This document shows positions 1 to 8,853 of a stretch of DNA of 64,000 nucleotides, piece after piece (position 1 is the first letter of the stretch; each line of letters begins with the position of its first letter). The notes below the pieces were generated by a model that was not told where the DNA came from, did no database searches, and was given only the letters and a program-made list of their open reading frames with translations. The stretch is taken from assembly GCF_014636095.1 (NCBI RefSeq), contig NZ_BMDV01000001.1, forward strand, positions 538,622 through 602,621, read 5' to 3'. Both the position numbers and the translations under genes were made by a program. Source of the stretch: Acinetobacter modestus. Lineage in GTDB: Bacteria > Pseudomonadota > Gammaproteobacteria > Pseudomonadales > Moraxellaceae.

Positions 1-14
1 ATTAATCATAAAAT

Positions 15-99
15 TGGTGGGGGCGAAGAGACTCGAACTCTTACACCTTGCGGCGCTGGAACCTAAATCCAGTGCGTCTACCAATTTCGCCACGCCCCC
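15..99 (-). tRNA. tRNA-Leu (anticodon UAG), copy 1
   Basis: Read on the minus strand, a full class II cloverleaf is visible. It has a 7-bp GGGGGCG acceptor stem, anticodon stem CTGGA/TCCAG with loop TTTAGGT (anticodon UAG), a short variable arm, a T-arm with GTTCGAG, and an encoded CCA 3' end. It decodes leucine CUA codons. It is near-identical to the copy at 392-476. Confidence 0.95.
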
Positions 100-213
100 G
101 ATGGATGTGTATATTAGTGATAAACTTTCTTGCTGACAAGCCTTTTTTATAAAAAAACTATGCATCTGAAAGCTAATGCTTTTTTCATATACAAATGAAA
201 AAATTCTTGAAAT

Positions 214-243
214 AAAAAAAGGAACTTATTTAAAGTTCCTTTT
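214..243 (-). terminator. Intrinsic terminator between tRNA genes
   Basis: A GGAACTT/AAGTTCC stem (221-227, 233-239) is preceded on the plus strand by seven A residues, which form a U-tract on the minus strand. It lies downstream of tRNA-Trp. Confidence 0.75.
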
Positions 244-249
244 AATATT

Positions 250-323
250 TGGCAGAGGATCAAGGACTCGAACCTTGACGAACGGTTTTGGAGACCGTCA
301 TGCTACCATTACACCAATCCTCT
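250..323 (-). tRNA. tRNA-Trp (anticodon CCA)
   Basis: The minus strand gives a 74-nt cloverleaf. It has acceptor AGAGGAT/ATCCTCT, anticodon stem ACGGT/ACCGT with loop CTCCAAA (anticodon CCA, tryptophan), T-arm GTTCGAG and an encoded CCA end. It sits between two tRNA-Leu copies, each unit separated by its own terminator hairpin. Confidence 0.9.
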
Positions 324-361
324 ATAACTGCATGATCAATTCATTTCTGATTTAATCATAA

Positions 362-386
362 AAAAAGCAAGAAACTCTTGCTTTTT
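362..386 (-). terminator. Intrinsic terminator after upstream tRNA-Leu
   Basis: The stem AAAAAGCAAG/CTTGCTTTTT (362-371, 377-386) has a short loop. Read on the minus strand it ends in a U-tract directly downstream of the 392-476 tRNA-Leu. Confidence 0.7.
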
Positions 387-391
387 AAATT

Positions 392-476
392 TGGTGGGGG
401 CGAAGAGACTCGAACTCTTACACCTTGCGGCGCTGGAACCTAAATCCAGTGCGTCTACCAATTTCGCCACGCCCCC
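392..476 (-). tRNA. tRNA-Leu (anticodon UAG), copy 2
   Basis: It has the same 85-nt cloverleaf and UAG anticodon as the copy at 15-99, including the encoded CCA. The 5' flank (ATTAGTGA, GACAAG) also resembles that of copy 1, so the gene and its upstream region appear duplicated around tRNA-Trp. Confidence 0.95.
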
Positions 477-582
477 GATGGGTATGCATATTAGTGAGAA
501 ACATTCGCTATGACAAGTCTTTCTGACAAAAAACTCTACCAAATGCACATATAATATTCAAATCAAACATTTATGTTTATTT

Positions 583-1404
583 TTACAGCAAATCAATCGT
601 ATTTAAACAATTTTTTACCTCTATCGCTGAGCTAAATCGCTGTTTTACATGTTTCTGCAATAAGCCTGTTAATAAAGGCAAAAAACACCGCAATTCATCA
701 GGTAATTCAATTTCCAATTTCTGGCAATGTAGGACGGCCCATTCATGGTAGTTTTTTGCAGTTAATTTGCTTTGGGATAACCACTCATAAACAATGATGC
801 CAAAAGCATATAAATCAGTTTGTACGGTTTTTGGCTTCCCATGAAAAAGCTCAGGTGCCATATAATGAGGAGTTGCGGTTAAATTTTGGATTGGCTGTAA
901 TTGATAACTTTGTTCAAAATCAATGAGCCTGCATGAGTTTTCATATAATCGAAAATGCTCTGCTTTAAAATCGCCATGAACCCAACCTAATTGATGCATA
1001 CTTTCAATCGCTTGCAGCGCAGTTAAAATTTTATAGTAGATAACTTGGATGCTATCCGTTGCCTGAATATGACTAAAAAATATATTTGTAGCAACACTAA
1101 GCAACCCTACCCCATGCTGTGGAAAGTCATCGTCATGTTTAATATGACAAAGTGGTATAATTTGATGGGGCAATAAAAAACTATGTCTAACTTGAGAGTT
1201 TTGTTGATAGAAACTTAATTCTCGCTCAAACGCTTGCTCTAAAACATCATGGCTATTGATTAAATGAAATTTAAGCCAATATTGTTGTTGCTCAATCTGG
1301 CAACGATATAAACGCCGCCCAAAAGCATAGCTTTCAGGTTTAGTACTTAGACTCAAATTATCCAGTTGAATATTTGAATCAAAGATCAACGTAGTAAAAC
1401 TCAT
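583..1404 (-). CDS. Serine/threonine protein kinase-like protein
   Basis: A 273-aa protein with the catalytic half of a eukaryotic-type kinase fold. HGDFKAEHF corresponds to the HRDLKxxN catalytic loop, with the HRD arginine replaced by glycine. IDFEQ stands for DFG, and MAPELFHG matches the APE motif, followed by a TDLYAFGIIVYEW helix. The N-terminal glycine loop is poorly conserved. The gene overlaps the upstream patatin gene by 26 bp, so the two are probably translated from one message. Catalytic residues D and N/E-like positions suggest activity, but the substrate is unknown. An atypical kinase of the same fold remains possible. Confidence 0.8.
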   Translation of the reverse strand: MSFTTLIFDSNIQLDNLSLSTKPESYAFGRRLYRCQIEQQQYWLKFHLINSHDVLEQAFERELSFYQQNSQVRHSFLLPHQIIPLCHIKHDDDFPQHGVGLLSVATNIFFSHIQATDSIQVIYYKILTALQAIESMHQLGWVHGDFKAEHFRLYENSCRLIDFEQSYQLQPIQNLTATPHYMAPELFHGKPKTVQTDLYAFGIIVYEWLSQSKLTAKNYHEWAVLHCQKLEIELPDELRCFLPLLTGLLQKHVKQRFSSAIEVKNCLNTIDLL

Positions 1405-2893
1405 TCTGTTGCTTTTCTTGCTGCTTACGCAGTGATGTTAAACAATGCTCAATCGTTTTACCAATGCGTGCGTGAATTTCAATAGATGAAATCTTCGGCC
1501 ATGTCGCTCGCTCTCCCTCTTGCTGCAAAACCTTAAAGAGCTTCGGACGTGGATTTTTAAGCATATAGCTATAGTGTCTTAAACCATAGCGCGCAATAAT
1601 ATTTACATCGCCGTAATAACGCTGCCCTAAAATGCCATATCCATGATCTAAAATACGGCGAATAGGGAAAAAACCGCCCATATAATTACGTGTTAAATCC
1701 ATGACTTCCATTGCAATTGCTTTGCCTTGATGTCGAATAAGTCGTTCAGGCCAGTTTAAAACATCGCGACGAAACCGATCAGTATCACTTTGCATAAATG
1801 GCACGATATGCGGATTTACTTGGCTGGCAATGGTGTAATTTATATTATACAAACGAGCCATTTTTTCTTGTGGAAAATCACTACGCATACTCCCATCCAC
1901 CCATTTGGTATTGGCCAAATAAGGTGTATGCTGACCGTCATAACGTTTACTAGTTAAGTGCACAGGCGGAAATAATACAGGTACAGCACAAGATGCTAAA
2001 ACAGCACTCCACACCAAAACATTCGGCGCAGTGAGTGCATTCATAATCCGCGGGTTTTGCGCTGTGTTATACGGGGCAATTACAATATTAATATGTCGCT
2101 TTGACTGTTGATAGGCTTCTGCAAATGTCACATCACCCAAATTTTGCATCAGGAATTTTTTCAAATACATGACATCAGCAATACCACCATGCCCTCGAAT
2201 TAGCTCTGAAATTTTCCTGAATTTAAAAGCATCACTAAAAAAATGTTCACCTTTGAGCAGTTCTGGAATTTTATCAGCCGAGGATACCCCCAACATTCCA
2301 GTCATGATCGCCCCTGCACTTGAACCAGACAGGACTCGAGGCATCAAATCTTGTTCGAGCAAAGCCTTACATACACCTGTATGAAATAAACCCAGTGTCG
2401 CACCACCAGAAAACATAAGTGCAGGTTGTCCATAGGCTCTTTGACATTCTTTAAAAAATTGAATTTTTTCCTTGAGTTGAAAAGTAATACATTCACTAGA
2501 AGCTAAATAGCGAAGACATTCACTCATTTCTTCAACATAGTTTTCGATAATTCTTTTCGTACCAATATAGGTTTGTGCAAATAACATTGGATGGCCAATA
2601 TTGGCGAAGTCATAAGATAAGCCTTCACGAAGAACATAAATTAAATCTAAAGTTCGATGTTGCATTCGATATTTTTTTAATAAGTTATATCGTTTAGACA
2701 AAATTTCTGCATCAAAGTAAGGCGATTGATTGTCATATTTCCATGCTTCATGCCCCGCTTCTTCGTCCAGTTTTAGTGCAATTTCTTTCCATTCCGCATA
2801 AGAACTCGCATGTTGCAAGCTCTCTTTTAACATATCGACTCTATGCAATTGATATGTATTTCTTTTTTCTTGAGCTCTATTGAACATTAGCAT
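1379..2893 (-). CDS. Patatin-like phospholipase with DUF3336 N-terminus
   Basis: A 504-aa protein. The N-terminal ~150 residues resemble the DUF3336 region found in patatin family members. The patatin core follows, with the oxyanion loop GGATLGLFHTG, the nucleophile elbow GSSAG (GxSxG) and a DGS motif (DGA/G dyad aspartate) about 150 residues later. It probably hydrolyses phospholipid or acylglycerol esters. There is no clear signal peptide or beta-barrel domain, which separates it from secreted PlpD/ExoU types. It is the first gene of a minus-strand pair with the kinase-like gene. Confidence 0.85.
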   Translation of the reverse strand: MLMFNRAQEKRNTYQLHRVDMLKESLQHASSYAEWKEIALKLDEEAGHEAWKYDNQSPYFDAEILSKRYNLLKKYRMQHRTLDLIYVLREGLSYDFANIGHPMLFAQTYIGTKRIIENYVEEMSECLRYLASSECITFQLKEKIQFFKECQRAYGQPALMFSGGATLGLFHTGVCKALLEQDLMPRVLSGSSAGAIMTGMLGVSSADKIPELLKGEHFFSDAFKFRKISELIRGHGGIADVMYLKKFLMQNLGDVTFAEAYQQSKRHINIVIAPYNTAQNPRIMNALTAPNVLVWSAVLASCAVPVLFPPVHLTSKRYDGQHTPYLANTKWVDGSMRSDFPQEKMARLYNINYTIASQVNPHIVPFMQSDTDRFRRDVLNWPERLIRHQGKAIAMEVMDLTRNYMGGFFPIRRILDHGYGILGQRYYGDVNIIARYGLRHYSYMLKNPRPKLFKVLQQEGERATWPKISSIEIHARIGKTIEHCLTSLRKQQEKQQNEFYYVDL

Positions 2894-3064
2894 TCCTATT
2901 TTTCATTATATTCTTATCATCTCGCACTTATACAATGCAAAAAGCAGCACCAACAATCAAGGGTAAAATTGACCGTTTGCAACATTTTTAATGATATTTT
3001 CTTCATTTCAGCTATAGCAATGATAGTATCCCTAATCATTAATCACTGAGTTTGGTTTGTGTTT

Positions 3065-3949
3065 ATGGCTATCCTTGATTTACCCGAATCTATTCTTCAA
3101 TCTTTATCTAGTGTTTTGACACAGTTACAACAAGTTCTCCCTGCTCCTAAACAACCAACAGATTTTTCTGCGATTGCTTTTCGATGGGAAAATCAACAAT
3201 TATTTGCAATTCAACAACCTAAAAAAATGTATTTAGAAGATCTAAAAGGAATTGAACGCCAAAAAGCCAAGATTATTCAAAATACTTTACAGTTTCTCAA
3301 TGGCTTACCTGCCAATGATGTTTTACTCACAGGTTCACGTGGTACAGGGAAATCATCGATTGTTCGTGCTTTACTCACAGAATATTCAGCACAAGGTTTG
3401 CGTTTAATTGAAATTGAACGAGATGATCTTTCTGATTTACCTAAAATCCAAAAATTAATAGAACATCGCCCTGAAAAATTTATTGTTTATTGTGACGATC
3501 TTGCGTTTAACGCAGAAGATGAAAATTATCGTAGTTTAAAAAGTGTCTTGGATGGCTCACTTCAATCGGGTTCAAGTAATTTTATTATTTATGCAACCAG
3601 TAACCGCCGTCATTTACTACCTGAATTTATGCATGAAAATACGCCTGTGCGTAAAGTGGATGTTCCTCAATATACCGAATTACATCCACAGGAAGCGATT
3701 GAGGAAAAAATTTCACTGTCTGATCGTTTTGGTATGTGGCTTTCCTTCTATCCAATGGATCAACAACTGTATTTAGAAATTGTTGAGCATTATATTGTTC
3801 AAGCAAATTTGGAATATAACGACATTGTTCGTGCTGAAAGTTTGAAATGGTGCCAAGCTCGTGGGCAGCGTTCAGGGCGTGCAGCTTACCAGTTCTCTAA
3901 ACACTGGATTGGCTCGCAAAACCTTGAAAAATTGTCTAACAAAGCTTAG
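3065..3949 (+). CDS. DUF815-family AAA ATP-binding protein
   Basis: About 294 aa. The Walker A motif GSRGTGKSS is followed by a Walker B-like IVYCDDLAF and a sensor-like YATSNRRH, typical of the DUF815 family of single-domain AAA ATPases, whose function is not well defined. An in-frame GTG lies two codons upstream at 3059; the ATG at 3065 is preferred, although the ribosome-binding site is weak either way. Divergent from the patatin gene. Confidence 0.85.
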   Translation: MAILDLPESILQSLSSVLTQLQQVLPAPKQPTDFSAIAFRWENQQLFAIQQPKKMYLEDLKGIERQKAKIIQNTLQFLNGLPANDVLLTGSRGTGKSSIVRALLTEYSAQGLRLIEIERDDLSDLPKIQKLIEHRPEKFIVYCDDLAFNAEDENYRSLKSVLDGSLQSGSSNFIIYATSNRRHLLPEFMHENTPVRKVDVPQYTELHPQEAIEEKISLSDRFGMWLSFYPMDQQLYLEIVEHYIVQANLEYNDIVRAESLKWCQARGQRSGRAAYQFSKHWIGSQNLEKLSNKA

Positions 3950-4054
3950 GGAGATTGTCCTAAAAAGCTTTGGCTTTGTCCTTATTTCCGCTTAGCAAAG
4001 GCAATTGTTTTTCATAACCTAGCTTTTCAGTCTGGAAAGAACGTAGGAAACAAG

Positions 4055-5155
4055 ATGAAAAAACAATTGCCACCCTCATCCCTCACAAGCAAAATTTTGG
4101 GTAAAAGTTTATTACTCGCACAAAGCACCTTAGACCAAGCGATTAAATATTCAACGAGTCCTTTTTCTGCACCAGAAATCATTCGTCCTAGAACTGAAGA
4201 AAAATTCTATACATGGACACACTATGGCATCTTCTTTCCACTACTACCTGAGCCACATCGTTATTTGAATATTATGATCTTGCTTGGTACGCCTGGGGCA
4301 TTGGCTTTTGATCATGATGAAATTACCTTAGGTGATCCACGCAAGACTGCAACTCTCTTTTCAAGTACTGCCGCCTTAGATGAACATCTATTAAAAGCCT
4401 ATATCATGCCTGAAGAGACTCATATTCAAGAAAATGGTTGGCAAATTGAGTTGGGACAAGAAGTTTCGATTGAGGGCACTTTACCCAATATTCACCTCAA
4501 AGGTGCTTATCATGGCTTAAATTTTGAGTTTGATTTGGATGTTACCGATCAAGTCTCTTGGTTTATAAAAACCCCGATTTATGATCACTTTAGTTTATTG
4601 TCAAAATTTAAAGGGCAACTCGAATACCAAGGACAAACGACCCTCGCAGAAGGCTTATGTACCTATGAATATGCCAGAGCCGCAGGCGCACATGGTATCG
4701 TTAAAAAATTGCTGCCTGAAGCCTATAAACTCCCTCTCGATTTTTTTACATATCAAATCATTAATTTAACAGAAACCACTCAACTACTTTTAACCAAAGC
4801 CGATATTTTAGGTCAACCAGCGGCATACAGCTTACATGTTCGCCACACAGATCAACCTGCTGAAGTGTATACCAACGTGGAATTTAAAATTATTTCACAT
4901 CAAGTTGATGATTATGTTTCCCCAAATGGTAAGAAAATGCGTTTACCGCAATTGTTTTCATGGTCTGTGAAGGATGATACCAACAACAAACTGCTCGACA
5001 TTATTGCAGAAGTCGACAGCCCATACCGCTATGGTCATGGGATCGGTTATGCAAGTGCATACACTTTCACGGGTGAATATCAAAACCAAAAAGTTCAAGG
5101 TCGTGGTTATCTTGAATATATTGATGTCGAAAATCAAAATGCTTTTAAAGATTAA
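4055..5155 (+). CDS. Conserved protein of unknown function (DUF6670-like)
   Basis: A 366-aa protein without an obvious signal peptide or membrane segment. It is rich in beta-strand-like alternation. The central part (WFIKTPIYDHFSLLSKFKG) and the C-terminal part resemble two lipocalin-like halves, as in AttH/CrtC-type proteins, and in Acinetobacter such proteins are annotated DUF6670. Both assignments are from memory and tentative. It lies 105 bp after the DUF815 gene and ends before an 11-bp stem terminator. Confidence 0.55.
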   Translation: MKKQLPPSSLTSKILGKSLLLAQSTLDQAIKYSTSPFSAPEIIRPRTEEKFYTWTHYGIFFPLLPEPHRYLNIMILLGTPGALAFDHDEITLGDPRKTATLFSSTAALDEHLLKAYIMPEETHIQENGWQIELGQEVSIEGTLPNIHLKGAYHGLNFEFDLDVTDQVSWFIKTPIYDHFSLLSKFKGQLEYQGQTTLAEGLCTYEYARAAGAHGIVKKLLPEAYKLPLDFFTYQIINLTETTQLLLTKADILGQPAAYSLHVRHTDQPAEVYTNVEFKIISHQVDDYVSPNGKKMRLPQLFSWSVKDDTNNKLLDIIAEVDSPYRYGHGIGYASAYTFTGEYQNQKVQGRGYLEYIDVENQNAFKD

Positions 5156-5176
5156 AAGCTTTTAATTAGGTAAAAC

Positions 5177-5203
5177 AAGCCTTTGGACATGATCCAAAGG
5201 CTT
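5177..5203. terminator. Bidirectional hairpin between convergent genes
   Basis: A perfect 11-bp inverted repeat AAGCCTTTGGA/TCCAAAGGCTT with a 5-nt loop sits between the 366-aa gene and the TetR gene, which converge. Confidence 0.75.
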
Positions 5204-5215
5204 ATAGCTTTAGGC

Positions 5216-5791
5216 TTAAACTTCTTTTTGATTAAGATCAATTAAAATAAAAGTATCAACAATTTGCCTGATTGAATTTTTGATCTCTGCTGCAACTTTG
5301 ACATCATAGCCTTCAACTAAAAAGCGGCTAATTAATCCTTCAATTAAGGTATAAATAATTTCAACTAATGCATCTGCATTTGGCATAGATCTCAAATACT
5401 GAGCGATTAAGTTCCGAAACCAAATCTTATGCTCTTTCGAAACTATGATGATGTCTTGATCACCCACATGCGATTCGGCAACTGCTCGAACAAATAGACA
5501 TCCTTTAAAATTATCTTCTTGAAACCACAACAGATGCCAATCAATCAATTTATCTAATGCTGCTCGCCCAGTTTCACCTGCAACATAAGCAACCAGACTA
5601 TTCCTAAACTTTTGGTCTCGCGCTTCTAAGACGGACTTCACCAATTGATTTTTATTTTTAAAATAGGTGTACATCGTTGTTTTTGAACAGCCTGACTCAT
5701 CCCGAATTAAATCGACACCCACACCAACAAAACTATTTTCATAAAATAATTTTTCTGCTGTATCCAAAATTTTGTGGGCTGATTTAGACAT
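5216..5791 (-). CDS. TetR/AcrR-family transcriptional regulator
   Basis: 191 aa. The N-terminal helix-turn-helix is typical: ILDTAEKLFYENSFVGVGVDLI, then SGCSKTTMYTYFKNKNQLV. The remaining ~130 residues form the ligand and dimerisation domain. It is divergent from an HPP-family membrane protein gene, with a perfect 16-bp palindrome in the 90-bp gap. It therefore probably represses itself and the HPP gene. The ligand is unknown. Confidence 0.9.
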   Translation of the reverse strand: MSKSAHKILDTAEKLFYENSFVGVGVDLIRDESGCSKTTMYTYFKNKNQLVKSVLEARDQKFRNSLVAYVAGETGRAALDKLIDWHLLWFQEDNFKGCLFVRAVAESHVGDQDIIIVSKEHKIWFRNLIAQYLRSMPNADALVEIIYTLIEGLISRFLVEGYDVKVAAEIKNSIRQIVDTFILIDLNQKEV

Positions 5792-5811
5792 AAAAATTTA
5801 CTCACTCAAAT

Positions 5812-5827
5812 AGTACAGATCTGTACT
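5812..5827. promoter_or_regulatory. Probable TetR operator
   Basis: A perfect 16-bp palindrome AGTACAGATCTGTACT lies in the divergent intergenic region between the TetR gene and the HPP gene. Its position and symmetry fit a TetR dimer site. Confidence 0.65.
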
Positions 5828-5881
5828 GTTTTTAATTTTAGCGATATCATCTCTTCAAAGCAACCATTCAATGAGAATGAA

Positions 5882-6424
5882 ATGTTATCAATATTCCAAG
5901 GTAAAGAGCACCTCGCCCCAGCACCACAATCCATTGATCTAATTAGAAGCTTAATCGGTGGAACACTGAGTATTTTAATCCTGATTTTCCTCAGTAAATT
6001 GACAAATAATCTATTCATCATGGCACCATTCGGGGCAACTTGCGTCCTGTTATATGCAGTATCTCAATCGCCGTTAGCTCAACCTCGTAATGTTATTCTT
6101 GGGCACTTTATCTCGGCATTCATTGGTTTACTATTCCTTAAACTTTTTGGTATCACCACAATCAGTATTGCACTTTGTGTTGGCTGTGCCATTGCTGCCA
6201 TGCAATTATTGCGCTGTGTTCATCCACCTGCTGGTGCAAACCCACTCGTGATTTTACTTACCGCAAATACCATTGAATATCATTGGAGTTTCTTATTCTT
6301 CCCAGTATTATTCGGGGCAACTTCTCTTGTACTGATTGCTTGGTTGGTCAATAACCTCAAATCAGAAAACAAATGGCCAATTTATGGTTTAGCATTGATT
6401 CATAGTAAAAAGACTATCAAATAA
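5882..6424 (+). CDS. HPP-family integral membrane protein
   Basis: 180 aa with about four hydrophobic segments. It carries the family motif VHPPAGANPL (the HPP signature) and MAPFGATCVLL. HPP proteins are inner-membrane proteins; some have been linked to nitrite transport in plastids and cyanobacteria, but the bacterial role is uncertain. Divergent from the TetR gene and probably controlled by it. Confidence 0.85.
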   Translation: MLSIFQGKEHLAPAPQSIDLIRSLIGGTLSILILIFLSKLTNNLFIMAPFGATCVLLYAVSQSPLAQPRNVILGHFISAFIGLLFLKLFGITTISIALCVGCAIAAMQLLRCVHPPAGANPLVILLTANTIEYHWSFLFFPVLFGATSLVLIAWLVNNLKSENKWPIYGLALIHSKKTIK

Positions 6425-6545
6425 ATAAAGTCGTGATGGAGGAGATCAAAGCTCTCTCCATCCTATCCCTTTAAGCTCATAGAAAACTTTCTATCAATCA
6501 ATTCAATAAATTTCTCTTGCTAATTATTATACTTTTCCATAATAA

Positions 6546-6565
6546 TAGGTAGATCGGTATACCTA
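6546..6565. promoter_or_regulatory. Candidate TetR operator upstream of TetR-EamA operon
   Basis: The inverted repeat TAGGTA..TACCTA spans 20 bp and contains an inner palindrome GGTATACC. It lies 15 bp before the TetR start, where an autoregulatory site would be expected. Confidence 0.5.
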
Positions 6566-6579
6566 ATTTATATTTAATT

Positions 6580-7158
6580 ATGAACACCAAATCCGCAAAA
6601 CAAAAAATCCTAGATGCAGCATCCATCCTGTTCTACAACGATGGGATTACTAACACAGGCATTAATAGCATTACAGACAAAGCGAAAGTCGCGAAAATGT
6701 CTTTATATAATAATTTTCCAACCAAATCTGACCTAATTACCTGTTATATCGAAGCTCGCCATCAAGAATGGTTAGACTTATATGAGAAAAGAAAAGTTCA
6801 GATCAAAACTCCTATGGATGGTATTTTAGCTATATTTGATGCCTATCAAGACCATGCTGAATTTGCCTATGAAAAAGGTTTTCGTGGTTGTGGTTTACTG
6901 AATGCAGCAGCCGAATTTCCTGCACATAGTCCTGAGCGTTTAGCCGTTAAAAATCATAAAGATGAAATCGAAAATATTGTGGCTGGGCATTTATCACAAT
7001 TATTCAAAGAGCCGCAAAAAGTCCAACAACTTGCGCTACTTATTTCTTTCATATTAGAAGGCTCGATTGCCCGTGCAGGTTTAGAAAGTTCCAGTGAGAA
7101 AGTATTTGCGGCAAAACAAATGGTTCAAAATTTATTAGAACGCGAGATTTCAAATTGA
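6580..7158 (+). CDS. TetR-family transcriptional regulator
   Basis: 192 aa. The N-terminal HTH (KQKILDAASILFYNDG, then AKVAKMSLYNNFPTKSDLI) is followed by a C-terminal domain with the FRGCGLLNAAAEFP motif seen in one common TetR subgroup. It overlaps the downstream EamA gene by 4 bp (TTGA), so it forms an operon with the transporter and probably controls it together with itself. Confidence 0.9.
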   Translation: MNTKSAKQKILDAASILFYNDGITNTGINSITDKAKVAKMSLYNNFPTKSDLITCYIEARHQEWLDLYEKRKVQIKTPMDGILAIFDAYQDHAEFAYEKGFRGCGLLNAAAEFPAHSPERLAVKNHKDEIENIVAGHLSQLFKEPQKVQQLALLISFILEGSIARAGLESSSEKVFAAKQMVQNLLEREISN

Positions 7159-8072
7159 GTAGTTCATTTTTTAATTTCAGTACTCATTCTGGCTTTATCG
7201 CCGTTTTAATTGCCTCTATTTTATGGGGAACGACAGGTACTGCTGCCTCTTACGCACCCAATCTAAGTCCTTTAGCGATTGGCGCAATCGCAATGGGTGG
7301 CGGTGGCTTATTACAAGCTTTATTAGCCCATAGAAATATCCGCAGTCATTTACCTCAAATTGGCTCCTATTATCCTTTACTTTTGATAGGCATGATCTCT
7401 GTAGCGATCTATCCTCTCGCCTTTTATTCATCAATGCGTATGGCGGGGATCACGATTGGGACTGTCGTTTCAATTGGTTCAGCCCCTTTATTTACAGCAA
7501 TACTGGAAAAGTTCTTTGATAAAAAAGCACTCTCAGGAAAATGGTTTATTAGTTTTGTTTTTGGTGTTGTAGGAGTATTGCTGTTATCTCTAGGAGAGTC
7601 CCACTCTCAAGGTGCGACACAAATAATGACTACAGACCAAAAAACCTTTGGGATTATTCTCGGACTGATCGCGGCACTGACCTATTCTTTATATTCATGG
7701 GCTGCTAAAAAAATGATTGATCGGGGTGTCGATTCAAAAGCCTCTATGGGATTAATTTTTGGCTTCGGTGCTTTAATCTTATTACCAACACTATTTTTTA
7801 CTGGCTCAAACCTGTTTGATGAACCTGTGAATCTGTATGTAGTGGGTTATATGATGCTGATTCCAATGTTCCTTGGCTATCTGCTATTTGGTTACGCTTT
7901 AAAGACTATTTCAGCCAGTACCGCGACCACACTGACCTTATTTGAACCACTGGTTGCCGCTTTATTTGCAGTCTTATTGGTAGGCGAACAACTGGCACCG
8001 ATTGGTTGGGTTGGTATGGCATTGATTTTTGTCTGTCTGGCCTTGTTGTCTAAAGCAGATAAACCAAATTAA
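7155..8072 (+). CDS. EamA/DMT-family transporter
   Basis: 305 aa with ten predicted hydrophobic segments in two EamA repeats (first around GTTGTAASYAPNLSPL, second starting near FGIILGLIAALTYSLYSW). Drug/metabolite transporter superfamily members export small metabolites across the inner membrane; the substrate cannot be told from sequence. The chosen start is TTG at 7155, translationally coupled to the TetR stop. Confidence 0.85.
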   Translation: MSSSFFNFSTHSGFIAVLIASILWGTTGTAASYAPNLSPLAIGAIAMGGGGLLQALLAHRNIRSHLPQIGSYYPLLLIGMISVAIYPLAFYSSMRMAGITIGTVVSIGSAPLFTAILEKFFDKKALSGKWFISFVFGVVGVLLLSLGESHSQGATQIMTTDQKTFGIILGLIAALTYSLYSWAAKKMIDRGVDSKASMGLIFGFGALILLPTLFFTGSNLFDEPVNLYVVGYMMLIPMFLGYLLFGYALKTISASTATTLTLFEPLVAALFAVLLVGEQLAPIGWVGMALIFVCLALLSKADKPN

Positions 8073-8103
8073 TTTTTTTATTTAAGATTAGAGATATTCA
8101 GAA

Positions 8104-8135
8104 TTGATGCAGAAAATAAATTTTCTCTGCATCAA
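8104..8135. terminator. Bidirectional terminator between convergent genes
   Basis: The inverted repeat TTGATGCAGA/TCTGCATCAA with an AT-rich loop sits between the EamA gene and the convergent 167-aa gene. Confidence 0.7.
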
Positions 8136-8151
8136 AAATACAGCTTAAATA

Positions 8152-8655
8152 TTAATACTCTTTTGCTAACTTCTCTAAGGTTGTGAGCATTTTTCTCACC
8201 ACACTTCTTTTATGATGCAGCATATTCTTAATATTGCTTGGATTAAAACCTGTCAATTTCGCAATACCACGGCTGGTCATATATTCACCAGTTTTTGCAA
8301 AGTGCTTTTCACTTAATTCGGTTTTCGCATTTGAGAATCGAACCGCCAGCTTATAATCACTAAACTCAGACCATGCACCAGTCTTATATTCGTCCGCATC
8401 AAAGCTGCCCTTCTGCTGAGTAGGTTTTTCACGCAGAATATTACTCAAGCGGTTAATGACAATTTTTTCTTCACTTTGCTCAATTATTTGATAAAGTTCA
8501 GTTTCTTCAAAAGGACGTCCTAAAGCGATGTCTTTTCTATATTGCTCAACGACCTTTTCTTTTGACTCGACCTTTTTCTCACCTTGTTGAGTGAGGCAGA
8601 GAATCTTAAATAAAGACTCTAATCGGCCACATGTAAAAATATAAGAAATTTTCAA
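8152..8655 (-). CDS. Hypothetical protein with possible C-terminal HTH
   Basis: 167 aa, not recognised. The middle is charged and probably helical (KEKVVEQYRKDIALGRPFEE). The C-terminal stretch MTSRGIAKLTGFNPSNIKN reads like a helix-turn-helix, followed by a basic segment, so DNA binding is possible. No membrane segments are visible. It stands alone between the EamA and tsaD genes. An internal start would remove the hydrophobic first ~25 residues. Confidence 0.6.
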   Translation of the reverse strand: MKISYIFTCGRLESLFKILCLTQQGEKKVESKEKVVEQYRKDIALGRPFEETELYQIIEQSEEKIVINRLSNILREKPTQQKGSFDADEYKTGAWSEFSDYKLAVRFSNAKTELSEKHFAKTGEYMTSRGIAKLTGFNPSNIKNMLHHKRSVVRKMLTTLEKLAKEY

Positions 8656-8853
8656 CTTTTGTACTCCACAATGAGTTTTAGCTCATCAAAAAATAATTTA
8701 TCCAATACTTCAAATACAATAGCGTAGGCAGTACGCGTTCGCTATGCATAAAATGAATGATTCGATTTTTTAAATAGAAGAATAGTCAGGTAAATATAAG
8801 AACCACCTAGATTTACCCACAGCCTAACAAGCAATAGAAAGATGAATTGTATT

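Noticed and set aside
336..548. A 70-codon minus-strand ORF at the left end
   Set aside because: It runs through tRNA-Leu and has no ribosome-binding site.
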